DNA of 64,000 nt, taken from positions 434,001 through 498,000 of the forward strand of contig SEMN01000273.1 in the NCBI GenBank assembly GCA_005408345.1, written 5' to 3'. This document shows, in pieces, positions 10,595-22,820 of the stretch (position 1 is its first letter; each line of letters starts with the position of its first letter). Source of the DNA: Macquaria australasica (lineage: Eukaryota > Chordata > Actinopteri > Centrarchiformes > Percichthyidae). The position numbers were made by a program, and so were the translations under genes. The notes beneath the pieces are model-generated. The model searched no databases. It was given only the letters and a program-made list of their open reading frames with translations, and had not been told where the DNA came from.

Positions 10595-13500
10595 CTGTTT
10601 CAAGGGAACTGTGGATCACTGAACTTTCCCATCCGTACTGAGAACGGATTTCTCGCCCCCACTGTCACTGTGACTCGCAGCCAAGTGTTTTTATTGGCTG
10701 CCTGGAGGTTTGAGTGATGCAAGAGAGGTGATCTTGCTCTGCAGGTATTCAAGCCTGCCTGCACCCATGACTCCCTCGCCCCTTACATCCATTGTATGTG
10801 TTTGTGCATGTCTCAGTGGGGAGTGTGATGCAATAACGTCGGAAGTGCTTCCTGCTGTGTGATTAAGAAATCTCTTCTCTCTCTGTCACATACGCATTCA
10901 CACCACCCCCAGCTTTCATATTATAAGGAGTGACTGATCTGACATCTGACTACAAATTCATTTTAAAAATGTATATCTTTTGGTCATCTCATAAGGGAAA
11001 TTTGTACTGGAAAAAAATAATTATTACTGAAAGAAAATCACTTGAAACAACTGGGAACGCAGAACACAGACCTTAGACCTCGCTGACTTATAAATAAATG
11101 CCTCTTTTTTTATGTACAGTGAAGAAGTCACTGTGTAGATTAATCTGATTAATCTACATTTATTACATTTCTGTACGACCTCCACAGTCTGGATGTGAAA
11201 CCCTTGCTAGCATTACTTGCTAGTTTATGATTATAAATTGACAAACTTGCAATCTTTGATTTCTTGCATTGTAATCAGATGAGATACGTCATTTAATAAA
11301 AAATATAGAATGTGATATTGTGAAAGTGGATATTCAGCCGGGAAACACAACGCAGAAAGTATCCAGCCCAGCTAGCGACAGGTCAGCAGCACACCGCAGG
11401 CAGACACTGGTACTTTAGCGCTACCTGGACGGTCTGTTGTCTGCTCAGAATGCAAACAGGAGGATTCATTGGACATTAATTAAAGTGAAATTAATTTCAT
11501 GGCGCAGCGGCTTGTGAAAAAAAAAATAATTTAAGTCTATTGTTGGAGCAGTGTCATTTAGTGATTTGCAGGTGGTAAAGATGTTCGGCTGTCTATTCAA
11601 ACTGGACTAAATTCTACTGAAGTGTTTTAGATTATAACCTTTATTTCAGATTATGATTACTATTTCAACATATAACGGGGTTCTACAAGATCTTACAGAC
11701 TTATTTGTTGGCAAAAGCAGTTAAAAAGTAAAATCCTTTACCACACTGGATCAGAGAGGCAAACACCACTGAGTCCTTTGAATCGAGACTGAAAACCTGA
11801 AAATCTATTTTCCCTTGCTTACAGTTAAATACTTCACACTTGTAGTTTCCTTGATATTGGTTTATTTCTCTCTTTTTTTGTATTTATTTATTTAGTTTTT
11901 TACAATCTATTTATTTGTAATGTGTTCCATGCACTTCTAACTTGTACCGAGACACTTGTGATTTTACACCTACTTATTAATTACAGTGTTATTTTGCTGG
12001 TTTACAAGTGAGATGCCACCTCACTATTTGAGGCCTATTTTACTTAGCGATCACAGTGGCAGAAACAACCGGTTGTCTACTCTGTTGCCTATGAATGACA
12101 ACATTTTCCTCCTCAAATATTAACAGAGTTGTTGCTGTATAGTAATGTGTCCAACCGCCAGGCGATCACTACGATTGTTTTTGTTGACCGTGCTTCTCCT
12201 CCCACTGTCTACTTTGCATAGTATGTGTGAAAAGGCAATGAGAATGCCAGCAATGAGAACAAATATTGCACATACTAGCTATTAATTTAAATGTTGTGAT
12301 TGGATTGATCATTATCTTGATAACATCTGTTGTGAATTTGTCCCATGTAAAAACACTGGTACTCTCACAGGAGAATATCAATGACATAGAACACACACCT
12401 GAAAAATGGAAAAAGTAGTTGAAGCAGACACTTGACACATTTAATTATAATGCATTCATTATTAATTACTCTCTTATAGGCCAATTTCCTACCTCACTAT
12501 CACTATCATGTCAAAAAAGACCAACAACTAAGATTGATTTCACTGACATTGATTGAAAGAAATTACTTCATTGTCTTGTGTGAGTTGATCACATACTGTA
12601 TGTGCATTGGAGATGACTGAAAAGCCCTCAGGGCCTATTAGCTTCTGAGGCGGATTTTCATGAGTCATTTTTTTTAATGGTGCAGATGCCAGGTGCTGCC
12701 ATCACCCAGCACAATCACAGTCCCAATCACAGCTGAGGTATGTGGCAGTATAGTTGTGTCAATACAATCATGGCATCTGGAATAAGTGGGAGGAAATAAT
12801 TGATGGTGTTAAAAGAACAAAATGACTGCACAGCCTGCCTGTTTTTTTGTTACCATTCTTTGGCCACAATCAATAAATCTCACAAACAATAACAGATATA
12901 CAGAAGTCAAATATCGCTTTGTGTCTCTGCTTACGCTTTCAGCTTCTGTCTTTCTCCTCTGATGAATCCACTTATTATCTCTATCTAGCTAACTCTGGCA
13001 AAGCTCAGGTTACTTTTTTTTGGCTGGAAATGACTCCAAAGAATGCCCAATGCTACTTCTGCCACAAAAATGAGCCACATGTCTGCTATTGAACAAGAGA
13101 CAATGCTAATGGCTACTTCATGCTGTCCAAGAAGTGCCATTTTTTCTTTTAGTCCCTGTAAGCTTGCCCATCGAAAGGCCACAACAAATGACAAGTGACA
13201 TTTGAGGTCCAAGAAAGAGGTACAACTGTTTTATGAAGACGTTGATTAAGATGATAAAGGGCCTAAACTAATAAGCACCAAGAGGACTGCCACTCTCTCA
13301 AACAACGGGGGTGTAAAAGTCTGTTATAATGGTAATAGTAATGTTTAAAGGTCACTTAATCACTGTCTAGAAGATATGTAGATTCTGTTCAAGCCCAATC
13401 AAAACTGCTTAAGCTGATTGGATAACTAGCTATCAAACTGGCTTAACTAACATTAGCCAGTACACACTTTTCTGTGGGTGTTGCTTTACTAGCTCATTAA

Positions 13501-14592
13501 GGTTGTCACGTTTAAAAAAATCCAATTTGAACGAATGTGAACTAACACATATATAGTGTGAACACAAGCCATGCACAGTAGACTAAAAGAAACTATGTTG
13601 TAGAATTGATGGTGTTTTGCTCATTTGCAGTGCTTGACATGAGTAAGAAGCTAACAGGTTATCGTGGTTCCAGACTTCTGAATCACCGCCTGCCCACATC
13701 TACAGTTTGTTCAGCGATTTTAAGTTAAACAAAGTCTCAATTCAGTCTAGTTATCAGGGTTATCAGGTGACTCGAGATTTGTTGTGGTGGTAATGTTATT
13801 GTGAAATGCTTCCACACATTACGTCTCACTTTCAGATGGTTTTGTGACATGAAATGGATCAGACTCACAGAATTTTTACGAATGTCCCCCGCTGGAGTAC
13901 AAGGCCAGTTGCGATAATAATTAATTCATTTGTTTTTGTTTGGACAGATCATTACAGATTATGTCATTTTTTTCCCACGTTCAAAAGACTTGAATTTCAG
14001 ATTAAGCTGCAGCACCATACCAGGATGTAAGGCTAACAAACCAATGCTGTTTTACATAGTGCATGGCTGTTGTGTTGGCTGCAGTGCTCTTTACACTGTT
14101 GTCAGGGGAGCAAGGTATTTGTTGCAGTATTAAGTCACATGACTCCTCTGACACAAAAACAGTATAATCCCTTAAGTTAAATTTTAGGTTATTTATTGTA
14201 AATGTTAAAATACTTTTGAATTTAACAACAGCCAGCATGCAGCCCTGAGTGAAATCAATGGGAGTGATGTGTGTTAGAGGCAGTATATGTCTTGGACTGT
14301 ACACTTAGAAATTTGGACTTGCTCTTTAAAATAGTGATGGTGACATTATAAGCAAGACTCCTCCTTCCTTGTGTCACACTGCCTTTATCTGCTATTGACT
14401 CTGCTTTTCAACATGCCTTTCCAAATATAGGCTGTGGCCTCCATGACTCTTTCAAGGAGGTGGAGGGAGCGGCACTGACACTTCCAACACCCAGGGACAT
14501 GGAGGTCAGTCAGGGACACAAGAGTTCCAGACAACCTGAGTATGTTGGTCAGAGTCCAGATGAATAGGAAGAGATGGAGGGTATCTGTGTGC

Positions 14593-14594
<2 letters not shown>

Positions 14595-14632
<38 letters not shown>
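14595..14632. repeat. (TG)n microsatellite, ~19 units
   Basis: Uninterrupted TG dinucleotides, about 440 bp downstream, in gene direction, of babam2 exon 4. Confidence 0.97.
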
Positions 14633-14634
<2 letters not shown>

Positions 14635-15077
14635 CATTACCCCTGAGGGAAATGGCATTACGTTGTGTCTACACTGCATATGTACCTGTCAACCTGCAGA
14701 GACCAAGGAGCGCACAGACAGCCTATGGAGGTTGGCCAGTACGCCCACGTCGGCCGATACCAGACACACGTGCATGAATGCACATACACACATCAACACA
14801 CACACAGCTTGACAAAAGACATCCCTCAGTGGATGCATGCTTTGCTGCACCAAAGCTTACAAATATGCAATAAATGATTCACATACCTGTCACAGAATCT
14901 TGCTCTTATTTAAAGCAACTAGACATTAAGGGTTACAAATAATGTAAAATAATGCAGACCCAAACACTAATAGAGACATTATTTGTTTGTGATGAAGACA
15001 TCCACATATACACAACACACAAAGCACATCTAACCACATTGTGTAAAAGTAAAATTAGTTATACCAAATGCTTTTAC

Positions 15078-15177
15078 CTTGTTTGTGAGTAACTGGCACA
15101 CTTGAGGGACATAGTCAATTAGGCATCCTCCACTGGGGAATGCTGGGATATGAAGTGCTGAGGAGCCTCCTAGAGCA
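15078..15177 (-). CDS. babam2: babam2 exon 4 of 8 (residues ~227-260)
   Basis: This 100-bp exon begins with the last base of the split histidine codon, then encodes 33 residues, ALGGSSALHIPAFPSGGC followed by LIDYVPQVCQLLTNK. This is one of the most conserved blocks of the BABAM2 family. The acceptor is CAG at 15180-15178 and the donor is GTAAAA from 15077. The conserved tract lies in the middle of the protein, ahead of the C-terminal UEV-like domain. The open frame continues in both directions into the intron, but those parts show no similarity to the protein. Confidence 0.95.
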
Positions 15178-16439
15178 CTGATTGAATAAAAAAGACAACA
15201 GTTAATCTGTAAGTACACATATTTAGATTACACAGAACATAAAGTTACTACCATGTTCTCTTTGCCACCATGATAATCTTTAGGACAATTCAAGACTTTG
15301 TGTGCCCACCTGCCTTTATGGAAATGTGCATAAACTACTGAGCAAAAACATATCCAGCACTGAGCACAATAGTTGGCTGCCATCTACTGATGTTGGGGGA
15401 AATAAAAAAATACATTTATGAGTGCAATGAGTGACTCATGCCTGTGGCATCCTCCTCATTCTCCTTCACTCGTTCACTTATTCTTTTGACATCCTCCTGA
15501 TTCAATCCTGCAGCACAGCTCCATTAGTGATTAGTGCATGCTTGTTTAATCAGGAAATCTGCTGCTGCTGCTGCTCCCCAATGACTAACCAACTGAAGTA
15601 GTCACTCCCTCATTTGATCTGGGGCAAAAACAGAGGGAATACCCTGAGGACGGGTTAAAGGTCTTAGGGAACCGCTTATTGGCTTTTAATGCTCATTTAA
15701 AAGACACATAGAGGAGGATTTCTTCCGCTGCTTTCTATTTTTATTTCATTCTTCATATAGCAGGACAGTCACAGGGCATTTAGAAATGCTGTTACGTCAT
15801 TTTAAAAGCAGTGCCGAAGTGAATGACTGCCGTTTACCAGGTTAAGCATGCATGATGCATGTAAATAGCCTACATCATGTAACATTATGTCAAATGTAAA
15901 AGATCACATATGTTGAGATGCCGCCCCTAAGCTTGTTCTTTAGTTGATCAGAAGGTCTATGATGTGAAAATAGTAATAATGTATCTAAAGGGGAAACACA
16001 ACAACAGTGAGTCATCAATTCCATCACATCATCCCACAGCATTTTTACAGTCTTTTGAACCAAGTCAAGTCTCAGATCTTAGAGGGCTAGTCCAAGTTAT
16101 GCCCCAAGTCTTTGAGCTGTGACTTGAAAGTCAAAAAGTCTATCAATGCTTAGTATGAAAATTAAACTAGCACAATGACAAAAATCACGCCAGATATTTT
16201 TTTTAACGGGAACAGGGCATTTAATGTCCAGTTGCAAATTATGAATCAAAGCATCTGTTTGTGTCAAATAGTTCAATGAGAACACTCAAAATGAAGGCGC
16301 TGCTTGGTCACATTAATCAGTGCTGATACTGAACATGACTAACATTTCAGTAAAACTGTTATAATTAGGCCGTGTAGTGAATTAAGAATCAGACTTGAAA
16401 CTGCTTTACTAGTGAAAAAATGAGCATTACTACAAGTCA

Positions 16440-16665
16440 AGCTTAACTAACCACTCTTATCAGTATAATGAAACAGTTGTTGACTGAACTTAATTTTAAG
16501 TTTGTTTTTTGTAGTTAAGTTGACTCACCATGTTCAACATTATAACTAATGAACACATTTTACAAACTATTCAGTAACAGTTCAGTTAACTTAAAATTTG
16601 AAGGCAGTGGTCACTCATTTTTTTATGTTGAAACAACTAGTGTATTCATATTTTTTTCAGTGTAT
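16440..16665. repeat. Probable interspersed repeat fragment
   Basis: This AT-rich block contains AACTTAAAATTTGAAGGCAG and TTATGTTGAAACAACTAG ahead of a T-run and CAGTGTA. The order of phrases resembles a short DNA repeat I associate with teleost genomes. No clear ends or target duplication were found, so this is pattern recognition only. Confidence 0.35.
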
Positions 16666-17279
16666 AATGTAGAGCACTGTCTGTAATTGCGCACAACTGA
16701 ACCAATGACCCAAATGCATGGCTTCAATGTTAAATATCAGAAGGATACAGATTTATAGAAGGACAGAAAGTAACATCAGACTCTGACATTGGTGATTTGT
16801 TATTAACATTACACAGATTAGGACAGATCGAGTGACATACAGGCTTGTGTCATGATGGACAAAAAAAAGTAAATCTAAAGCCCTGAATAGTAATTAGTTG
16901 AGTGCACACACAGACATATTCTGCTGTATTCAACTTAAATAACACCGCTCAACTTCAGTTTTAATGGTTAACTTGCACTCTGAGGAACTAGCACATATGT
17001 CATTGGTGTGACAGAATAATTTTCACGGCTGCATGGAGGAAAATATATGCTGGAAACTATTAAGATACTAGTTTATGTTTATGGATGGACTCATTAATTT
17101 TATAAGTAAAGGCTAATTTCTTTAAGGTGAATGAATGTTTTCTCCATATTCTGGTGCCAGCAGCTGCAACTGAAGGTGTACATTAGGTTATGGAGACGTT
17201 GCAGCATCCTGGTTATGTTATTATTCATTACAGTTTGGCAGAGCTCCAAAAGACACAACTACATTCAGTGGAGCATTTT

Positions 17280-17430
17280 TCAATATTTATGGGTCATCAA
17301 GTCAAGTATCCTCAGCAAGTTGAGTCTTCAGACATTCAAATCTCATGTAAGTCAAGTCTTATAGCAGACTAGAACAAGTTGAGTCCTAATTTTTGCGACT
17401 TGAGTCCAAGTCTCAAGTCTACGGCTCTGC
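17280..17430. repeat. Degenerate AAGTC/CAAGTCT-rich simple repeat
   Basis: Short phrases such as TCAAGTCAAGT, GTAAGTCAAGTCTTA, ACTTGAGTCCAAGTCTCAAG and GTTGAGTC recur irregularly over 150 bp. A weaker patch of the same kind lies at about 16060-16130 (AAGTCAAGTCTCAG). The two may mark the ends of one larger old element. Confidence 0.5.
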
Positions 17431-18430
17431 ATCATCCATCAAAAGCCACATTGCACATTTTCTTATTGTTACCAGCTGAAAGGCAGCAACTAACACAGAA
17501 GTCCTGAGAATTGCACAATGTTGAAAATTCCAAAAAATGGTTGTGGGAGTAGTGAGGAGGAAGGTGGAGCACAGCACCATGCGCTCCACCTTACTGTCAT
17601 AATAAAATACCACAAATGATTATGGGAAAATGATGTCTTAACAGAGGTCAGGAAACGGTCAACAGTGACTGGACTCATAGTCTTGACTGTACATGCACAT
17701 TTGGCCTAAGAGGTATATTTAGAATAACTAATGAAGGTGTTCTCATGCTCTGTGTAGAAAACAGCTGGTTTCTCTGTCACATACAGGAGTTTTTACTGAT
17801 AGTCTGAATTTACTTAAATTAAATTAAATTAAAGATAAGAATCACACCCATCCACAAAGATTTAAATATGTTAACAGCTTTTACTCTACATCACTGGCCT
17901 AAGTTTAGTCTTTTTGCCAAATGATGCTCAACTGAATATTAATAAGTTCTTTTTCATAGAAAAGCCATGCAAACTCTCATAGAGCCATTTTCTTTGTCAA
18001 AATCCTTTTCTCCACAACTCCAAAGCCATCATTTACAGTAGGTTTTGTGCACATAATTAGCATTAGCCTGATGTGCATTTTGCCGCACACAAACAAATGG
18101 TCGATTGAAAATGGCTTGCAGCAATGAGGAGCGAAGCCTTTGAAAATGAAAATCTAAATGATGCCCATCTATCCTCCCACAGATCTAAGAATAGCTCCAT
18201 ATCATTCAGATGGAAATGCGGACAGAGGCACAAAATAGATGGTGGTGTGTTCGTCAGTCATTTGTGTCAATGGCAGGCATGTGAACAAATGTGATGCATT
18301 TTGGATTTCAATGGTTTTGCCTCTGGAACACTCAGTTGAATGGAGGCTGATTAGACACCACCCTCTTGCTCTAGTATAAAATAAAAGGTCTTCCAACATC
18401 CGAAACTTGACTATTTGAGAAGTTCTAAAA

Positions 18431-19135
18431 CAGAGGTTCCGAACTGGTCTAGTCTTGGGGTCCAAATTTGTCCTTAGACATCAGGTCACAGTCGACAATA
18501 GACCAACTTAACATGCATTCAGTTTATTTCCATCTATCATGTCTGCTTGTCAGTGGATTCAAACCCAGGAGGACCTTGTTGCCGTTTGTTGTTCACAAAA
18601 TGAAAACTAGTGTTTCCTTTAACCCCGCCTCGGTCTCGGGCTCGCTCACATGAACGACAGTGACTCCACAACTCTGGATTCGGCTGTTAGTGAATTTTAC
18701 AACTTTTAGCACGTAATGATTTAAATAAGGGCTATTTAAGTGTTCATACTGGGAAGTTGATGTACCTCAAAAATAATTATCTGCTGATTTACAGACGTCT
18801 CTTTCACAATGAAAGTCCATGAGAAAAGTCTTTTGGGGCCAGTGTGCATCACGTGATGGACCCGGAAGTTGTAATTACACGGTATGGCCATTATGTCAAA
18901 TTGGCTTCAAAGCCTGGCGCACATTCCTGGGGGCTTGGTGCAAGGCAATGGTCACATGATCAACACAGGTAGCAGCAATAGGCTACTTGTATGGTAAAGT
19001 TGCATGTTGTAGCACCTCTAATCACTAGGAAGCAGAAAATGCTACTAATGATATATAATACGTCGAAGTAAAGTTTTTTTTTTTCTTTTAAGAACTTCAC
19101 CACTCATGCTGTGACCCACCATTTGGGAATCACTG
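18431..19135. mobile_element. hAT-type non-autonomous DNA transposon (MITE)
   Basis: The element is 705 bp, flanked by a perfect 8-bp direct repeat TTCTAAAA (18423-18430 and 19136-19143). The left end is CAGAGGTTCCGAACTGG; the right end, reverse-complemented, is CAGTGATTCCCAAATGG (13 of 17 positions equal). An 8-bp target duplication with CAGNGNTTCC ends is the signature of the hAT superfamily. No transposase frame is present. The interior (around 18790-18960) has moderate GC content and may contain a further insert. Confidence 0.9.
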
Positions 19136-19423
19136 TTCTAAAACATGACTGAAAGTAAAGTTTTCGGCCTCCACCCAACAACCTCAAGTGAAAAATGCTA
19201 ACTGGAGAGTATATTTCTTGAACATGAGCCAAGTTTTACTGCGGGAGGCTGGTTTTGGGGTGCCAAAACTGAGAATCAAACATTTGAGAAGCACCACCTT
19301 ATCTCAAGGTCAAGCCGAGGGGGAGAATTAGGCCGCAAGTTAACATGTGCAAACCTGCACCCAATTTTTGAGAAAAGTTATGACAATCCACAACCAATGA
19401 ACATACATGTGTGTAAATATTAA

Positions 19424-19861
19424 AGGGATTCCCCAGTGATTTGGTATTGCATTTCCATAAAGTTGGGCGACTCACATAAAATAGATTACAAAAAGAATGA
19501 TCAAAATGAATGCAGCTGAGGGCTAGATATGCTGACTTTTAGTCCCTAATATGAGTAAAGCTCAAAAGAAATGCTGGATCCTACATTTCCCATAATGCAA
19601 CAAATAGCACCCATTTTTCAGACACTCCTTACCTGCTAAATGCCTGCGTCTTTCAAACTCCACACCCTCTGTTTGTAATGCAGGTTTTTTGTTAACAATT
19701 TGTAGTCTCCAAGCCCAAGCAGAGATAACCCTGATCACACCACCTGGGTTATTTTCTAAGACTTGAAAAAGAAGACATGATAGAACTGTTTTCACAGGCT
19801 GAGCAATACTCCCCATGACTCGTAACCTGACCTCTATGTGTAAAATCAGTGGAGTTCCCCT
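19424..19861. mobile_element. TTAA-flanked MITE (piggyBac-like target site)
   Basis: This is a 438-bp element flanked by TTAA at 19420-19423 and 19862-19865. The left terminus AGGGATTCCCCAGTGATTT and the reverse-complemented right terminus AGGGGAACTCCACTGATTT agree at 14 of 19 positions. TTAA duplication is characteristic of piggyBac-type transposition, but the terminal bases are not the usual CCC, so the superfamily is inferred from the target site alone. No coding frame is present. Confidence 0.78.
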
Positions 19862-19982
19862 TTAACCCAATAGTGGGCAAAGAGAACACTGACCAAAGTG
19901 ATGTGCTGATGTTAAAGAAAAGGGAATCTGTATGCACATTCTGAGTCCGGGTCATGTTTAGATGCTTAGAAAAACAAATACA

Positions 19983-20262
19983 TTAATTCAATTCAATTCA
20001 GTTTTATTTATATAGCGCCATATCATAACAAAGTTATCTCAGGGCACTTTTTCGAATAGAGCAGGTCTAGACCGACTCTTTATATTTACAGAGACCCAAC
20101 AGTTCCCACCATGAGCAAGCACTATGCGACAGTGGCAAGGAAAAACTCCCTTTTAACAGGTAGAAACCTCGAGCAGAACCAGGCTCAAGGTGGGCGGTCA
20201 TCTGCCTCGACCGGTTGGGTTGAAGGGGGAAGGGGGGAGCGGGAGAGAGAGAGCATATCTTA
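19983..20262 (-). mobile_element. 3' end of a retroelement with ATTCA-type tail
   Basis: The block starts at 19983 with tandem AATTCA units and TTTTATTTATATAGCGCC, followed by GAGCAAGCACTATGCGACAG, GGAAAAACTCCC and GAACCAGGCTCAAGG. Read on the minus strand it ends in a short tandem tail, as non-LTR elements often do. This phrase order is very common in teleost genomes in my recollection. The clade is not assigned. Confidence 0.7.
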
Positions 20263-22130
20263 CATTACCATATCTTAGTTTCAAAAGTTTCAAAGTAGTT
20301 GTTTCAAAAGGTAAAATGTTTGTGAAATGGTATGGTATCTTTATCAACATGTCAGAGTTTCAGTATGAGCTTTTAATTGCTTTAAATGGAGGTTCCTGTG
20401 GGTGGGCTCCAAATCTAGACATAATGGTGTTTAACTTTCCAAGTGGCACCCTGAAGAGTCCCCGCTTCTGTCTCCACTGGTGACACCACTCTCAACACTA
20501 CCCACACACACTGGAGTCATCATGCAGACATGCTGCCTAACACAACCCCTCTGAGCAATGCAACCTACTGTATGACATATTTACAGTAGACAGTGGTACA
20601 TGCATGCATGTAAACAAACACACACACTCATGCTGTACAGTGACAGGGCTGCCTGTGACTTCATCAACCAGAGAGATTATCCTGTGTGACTCAGGTGGAT
20701 GGTGACGAAGCTCAGTTTGTTTATTTGTGTGCAGTTTTGTGTGTGTGTGAGAAAGGGTGTGTGACAGTGCAGTGACAGCGTGAGAGCAGATAAAGGCTCA
20801 ATTGGAAAGAGGGCAGACATGATTCATTACCAAAGTGAAAGAAGAGGCCAAGAAGAACTGTTTGGAGATTTAAATGTAGTTTCAAAGCAGCAACATTTCC
20901 ATTTTGATTGCCTTCTTCATTTCCTAAAGCCTGGAGGGTCCTCAAAGGCCCACATATGACTCTGCTTGTTGACTGTTTGGACTAAATAACATCCTATTCT
21001 TCCTCTGTGACTGGACAAGGCACCCTTGGCCTATGGCAATAGGAGTCAGTAACCTTTCTGTTATGAGGTGACTATCCTGGCATAACAGTGCTGAATTTTA
21101 CTCAGATTCACTGTTCATCATCCATTTGGATAAAACCAGATTAATAAGAGCCTCAGGCTGCAACCATTACACACTCTCACTAGTATATAAGGCTGGGCAA
21201 CAGGGCAAAATTTTCCTATTGCCCACTGTCACCCCTTCACCTGGGTGTAGTTGATGTATTTGGCAGTGGGGTGGGTGCTAATGGCCTGCTAATGACCCTA
21301 CTACTACTATCACAGGATTACTAACCCTTTAAACAAATATACTTACGTGATTCGAGTATTTGAAAAGCCACAATTGAGTGCTGCAGGTGAGGGGGTTTAT
21401 GCAGTTTGAGACACTGTGCAGGCCATCTGTGAATTAAGCCCATTTTGCCACTTCTACTGATGACTTAGAAATTGTGCTTTTAGAGGTACAGTTGACATAC
21501 TGACTTCTGGTGAAGCAGAAATGTAAATGAAAAAAACATATTGCATATTATTGGAGAAACTCCAAACTGTTTGGATGCTACATAAATATCATATATTATT
21601 ATTAATTTGTGTGTCTGCATTTAGACGTCTATGTATAACACATTTATTATTAACAGCCATTAAACTGCCACATCCATTTGTAAACTCTCACTCTTTGGCT
21701 TTTTAATGAACAAAGCTCGTCAGATCTAATGTTTTGACTTCAGTGAAGATATTTAGCATATCCTGTATGCCAACCACTGGAGATTTAAGATGGCCTACAT
21801 ATTGTGGAGAACCTTCTTCCAATAACAAAGCAACACAAAACTCACTTCACACAGACTTATAGAAAAACACATAATGCAGAAGTGTTCAAGGACACTAGCA
21901 GGAGGAAATATGTGCTCTGAGCCGCTGAGTGTCTCCACTGACATCTTAGACTGTTGAGTGGGTTTGCCGGGTTAGTGGTGAATTTATTTTATCAGACTGA
22001 CAATTTCTGACTGTGACACGGCGTTTACAAAACCTTGAAAAATATCTGATCGAAATGCAAAGATTTTCAAAGGCTATAAAACACCTCTACAGACCCTGGA
22101 GAAGGGACACACAAACTGTACACCCACACA

Positions 22131-22179
22131 GGCACACGCATGCACGCACACGCACACACACACACACACACACACGCAC

Positions 22180-22219
<40 letters not shown>

Positions 22220-22265
22220 CAGCAGGCAGGCTGGCATGCACGTGTACACACACACACACACACCA
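22131..22265. repeat. Compound CA/CG-interrupted microsatellite
   Basis: CA dinucleotides with scattered ACGC interruptions run to 22218. A unique stretch with AGCAGCAGGCAGG follows, and a second CA run ends at 22263. Alternating purine-pyrimidine DNA of this kind can adopt left-handed form. Confidence 0.95.
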
Positions 22266-22740
22266 CCATCACCACAGGCACCTAAAGGCAAATGCAGATA
22301 CACAAACATAAGTGCGCTGCAGCCTAAAACTGTCTCTCTGTGTTGATTTTTCTGGGCTCCTAAATCTGGTTTGGGGGCAGAGACGGTGCCCACTCGATTC
22401 TTTTATGCAATGCAGCAGGTTTTCTGGGGGAAGGAGAGATGTATCCAACTCATCTCATGGGCACAGTACAATCAGGTAAACGAGAAGTAAAAGCGAAGAT
22501 GAAAAGAGCCATGAGTCTGGTTACAAAATGGTCGGAGGAGACACAAAAGCAATCAAGTTCGAAAAAAAAAAAGTTTCTGCATTTGTGTGCTTGTTGATGA
22601 TGGTTACCGAGCCAAACCAAACACTGTTGTTCTCTGAAAATGATACAAGCTGCAATGAAACAATCTCATTACTTTCTCATTCAAGTTGTTCACTAATACA
22701 GACAACAACTAAAGAACTAAAAAAAGAAAATGAAAAAAAG

Positions 22741-22820
22741 TATGGATCGGTATCGGGGCAGATCCAGGTTTATTTTAATGGATTGGTATCGGCTAAAATA
22801 AAGCAGATCAAAATTTGATC
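22741..22820. repeat. Fragment with repeated ATCGG phrases
   Basis: GGATCGGTATCGGGGCAGATC and GGATTGGTATCGGCT occur within 60 bp, and GGGGATCGGGGCC then ACATCCCTAA lies near 23478-23507. The phrases resemble the interior and the terminus of a known type of teleost DNA repeat, but the ends are not both visible. Confidence 0.35.

Larger units (their letters stand above)
7692..15077 (-). other. babam2: babam2 intron 4-5 (7.4 kb)
   Basis: No coding region is recognisable. Content seen: TG microsatellites at 10558-10593 and 14595-14632, a short C9 run near 8625, and at about 10165-10210 a stretch ending GCAGCCCTAA that looks like the terminus of a short DNA transposon. The rest is AT-rich sequence with no structure I can name. 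Confidence 0.7.

Noticed and set aside
22067..22393. Several overlapping reading frames with poly-Cys-Val or poly-His-Thr translations (also at 28345-28741, 27256-27495 upstream part, 51589-51789, 56142-56636)
   Set aside because: They are translations of CA/TG and AG microsatellites. Frames are open on both strands because the repeats lack stop codons.
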